DNA of 64,000 nucleotides from assembly GCA_020002185.1 (NCBI GenBank), contig CM034541.1, forward strand, positions 48,908,579 through 48,972,578, in the 5' to 3' direction. Numbering within the stretch: position 1 is the stretch's first letter; every line of letters begins with the position of its first letter. Both the position numbers and the translations under genes were made by a program. This document shows, piece after piece, positions 63,155-64,000 of this stretch. This DNA is from Paraescarpia echinospica. Lineage: Eukaryota; Annelida; Polychaeta; Sabellida; Siboglinidae. The notes beneath the pieces are model-generated. The model was not told the DNA's origin. It searched no databases and saw nothing but the letters and a program-made list of their open reading frames with translations.

Positions 63155-64000
63155 GTGTGTGTAACAATACTGTGACAATTGTCTCCATGCTAATGCTGTG
63201 TGTGTAACAATACTGTGACAATTGTCTCCATGCTAATACTGTGTGTGTAACAATACTGTGACAATTGTCTCCATGCTAATACTGTGTGTGTAACAATACT
63301 GTGACAATTGTCTCCATGCTAATGCTGTGTGTGTAACAATACTGTGACAATTGTCTCCATGCTAATGCTGTGTGTGTAACAATACTGTGACAATTGTCTC
63401 CATGCTAATGCTGTGTGTGTAACAATACTGTGACAATTGTCTCCATGCTAATGCTGTGTGTATAACAATACTGTGACAATTGTCTCCATGCTAATACTGT
63501 GTGTGTGTAACAATACTGTGACAATTGTGTCCATGCTAATGATGTGTGTGTAACAATACTGTGACAATTGTTTCCATGCTAATACTGTGTGTGTAGCAAT
63601 ACTGTGACAATTGTCTCCATGCTAATGACGTGTGTGTAACAATACTGTGACAATTGTGTCCATGCTAATGCTGTGTGTATAACAATACTGTGACAATTGC
63701 CTCCATGCTAATGCTGTGTGTGTAACAATACTGTGACAATTGTCTCCATGCTAGTGATGTGTGTACAACAATACTGTAACAATTGTCTCCATGCTAATGC
63801 TGTGTGTATAACAATACTGTGACAATTGTGTCCATGCTAATGCTGTGTGTATAACAATACTGTGACAATTGTGTCCATGCTAATGCTGTGTGTGTAACAA
63901 TACTGTGACAATTGTGTCCATGCTAATGCTGTGTGTATAACAATACTGTGACAATTGTCTCCATTCTAATGCTGTGTGTGTAACAATACTGTGACAATTG
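63155..64000 (+). repeat. 43-bp minisatellite, about 19 copies to window end
   Basis: Unit AACAATACTGTGACAATTGT, CTCCATGCTAATGCTGTGTG, TGT; successive starts at 63163 and 63206. Continues past the window. Confidence 0.97.

Overview
The window is eukaryotic, probably from a marine invertebrate. I infer a lophotrochozoan such as a mollusc, but the sequence does not settle this. The reasons are GT-AG introns with phase-consistent exons, LDL-receptor and alpha-2-macroglobulin modules, a tRNA-headed SINE, many decayed CR1/Jockey/RTE-like LINE pieces, a tyrosine-recombinase (DIRS/Ngaro-type) retroelement, Penelope, Ty3/Gypsy and piggyBac-like remains, and a very heavy load of micro- and minisatellites. 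Nothing bacterial is present: no operons, CRISPR arrays or ribosome binding sites.

The dominant structure is a very large imperfect inverted repeat. Positions 1 to about 15225 (left arm) are matched in reverse complement by about 33237 to 46939 (right arm), around an 18-kb spacer. The left arm runs off the window start. Both arms share the same SINE, LINE fragments, LTR-like block and minisatellites. They differ in repeat copy number, in a LINE fragment found only on the left, in blocks found only on the right (one a MITE), and in a left block missing on the right at a 3-bp microhomology.

One host gene can be assembled exon by exon on the + strand from 6822 to 19556: eight exons, 458 codons plus stop, all phases consistent. 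It encodes a signal peptide, a six-bladed YWTD (LDL-receptor class B) propeller, one EGF-like module in a phase 1-1 exon, and a cysteine-rich C-terminal domain. The right arm carries a convergent copy of only exons 1-4 (41093 down to 33394, - strand). Exons 1-3 of the copies differ at one silent base, while exon 4 differs at 11 bases, 10 of them amino-acid changing. The left arm also holds a tandem, broken copy of exon 1.

The spacer (15.2-33.2 kb) holds exons 5-8, LINE scraps, a 1.6-kb array of a 26-bp minisatellite, a degenerate Ty3/Gypsy integrase followed by a repetitive ORF, and a roughly 0.67-kb satellite family that switches orientation and was hit by a CR1-like LINE.

Right of the palindrome (46.9-64 kb) lie simple repeats, a fold-back element, the 3' half of a Ngaro/DIRS-like retroelement (RNase H, tyrosine recombinase, split direct repeats) cut by a 1000-N assembly gap, a Penelope-like scrap, and the last four recognisable exons of an alpha-2-macroglobulin/TEP-family gene on the - strand (62419 down to 57937). 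That gene's introns are interrupted by a 50-bp minisatellite and a TTAA-flanked piggyBac-like non-autonomous element. The window ends inside a 43-bp minisatellite array.
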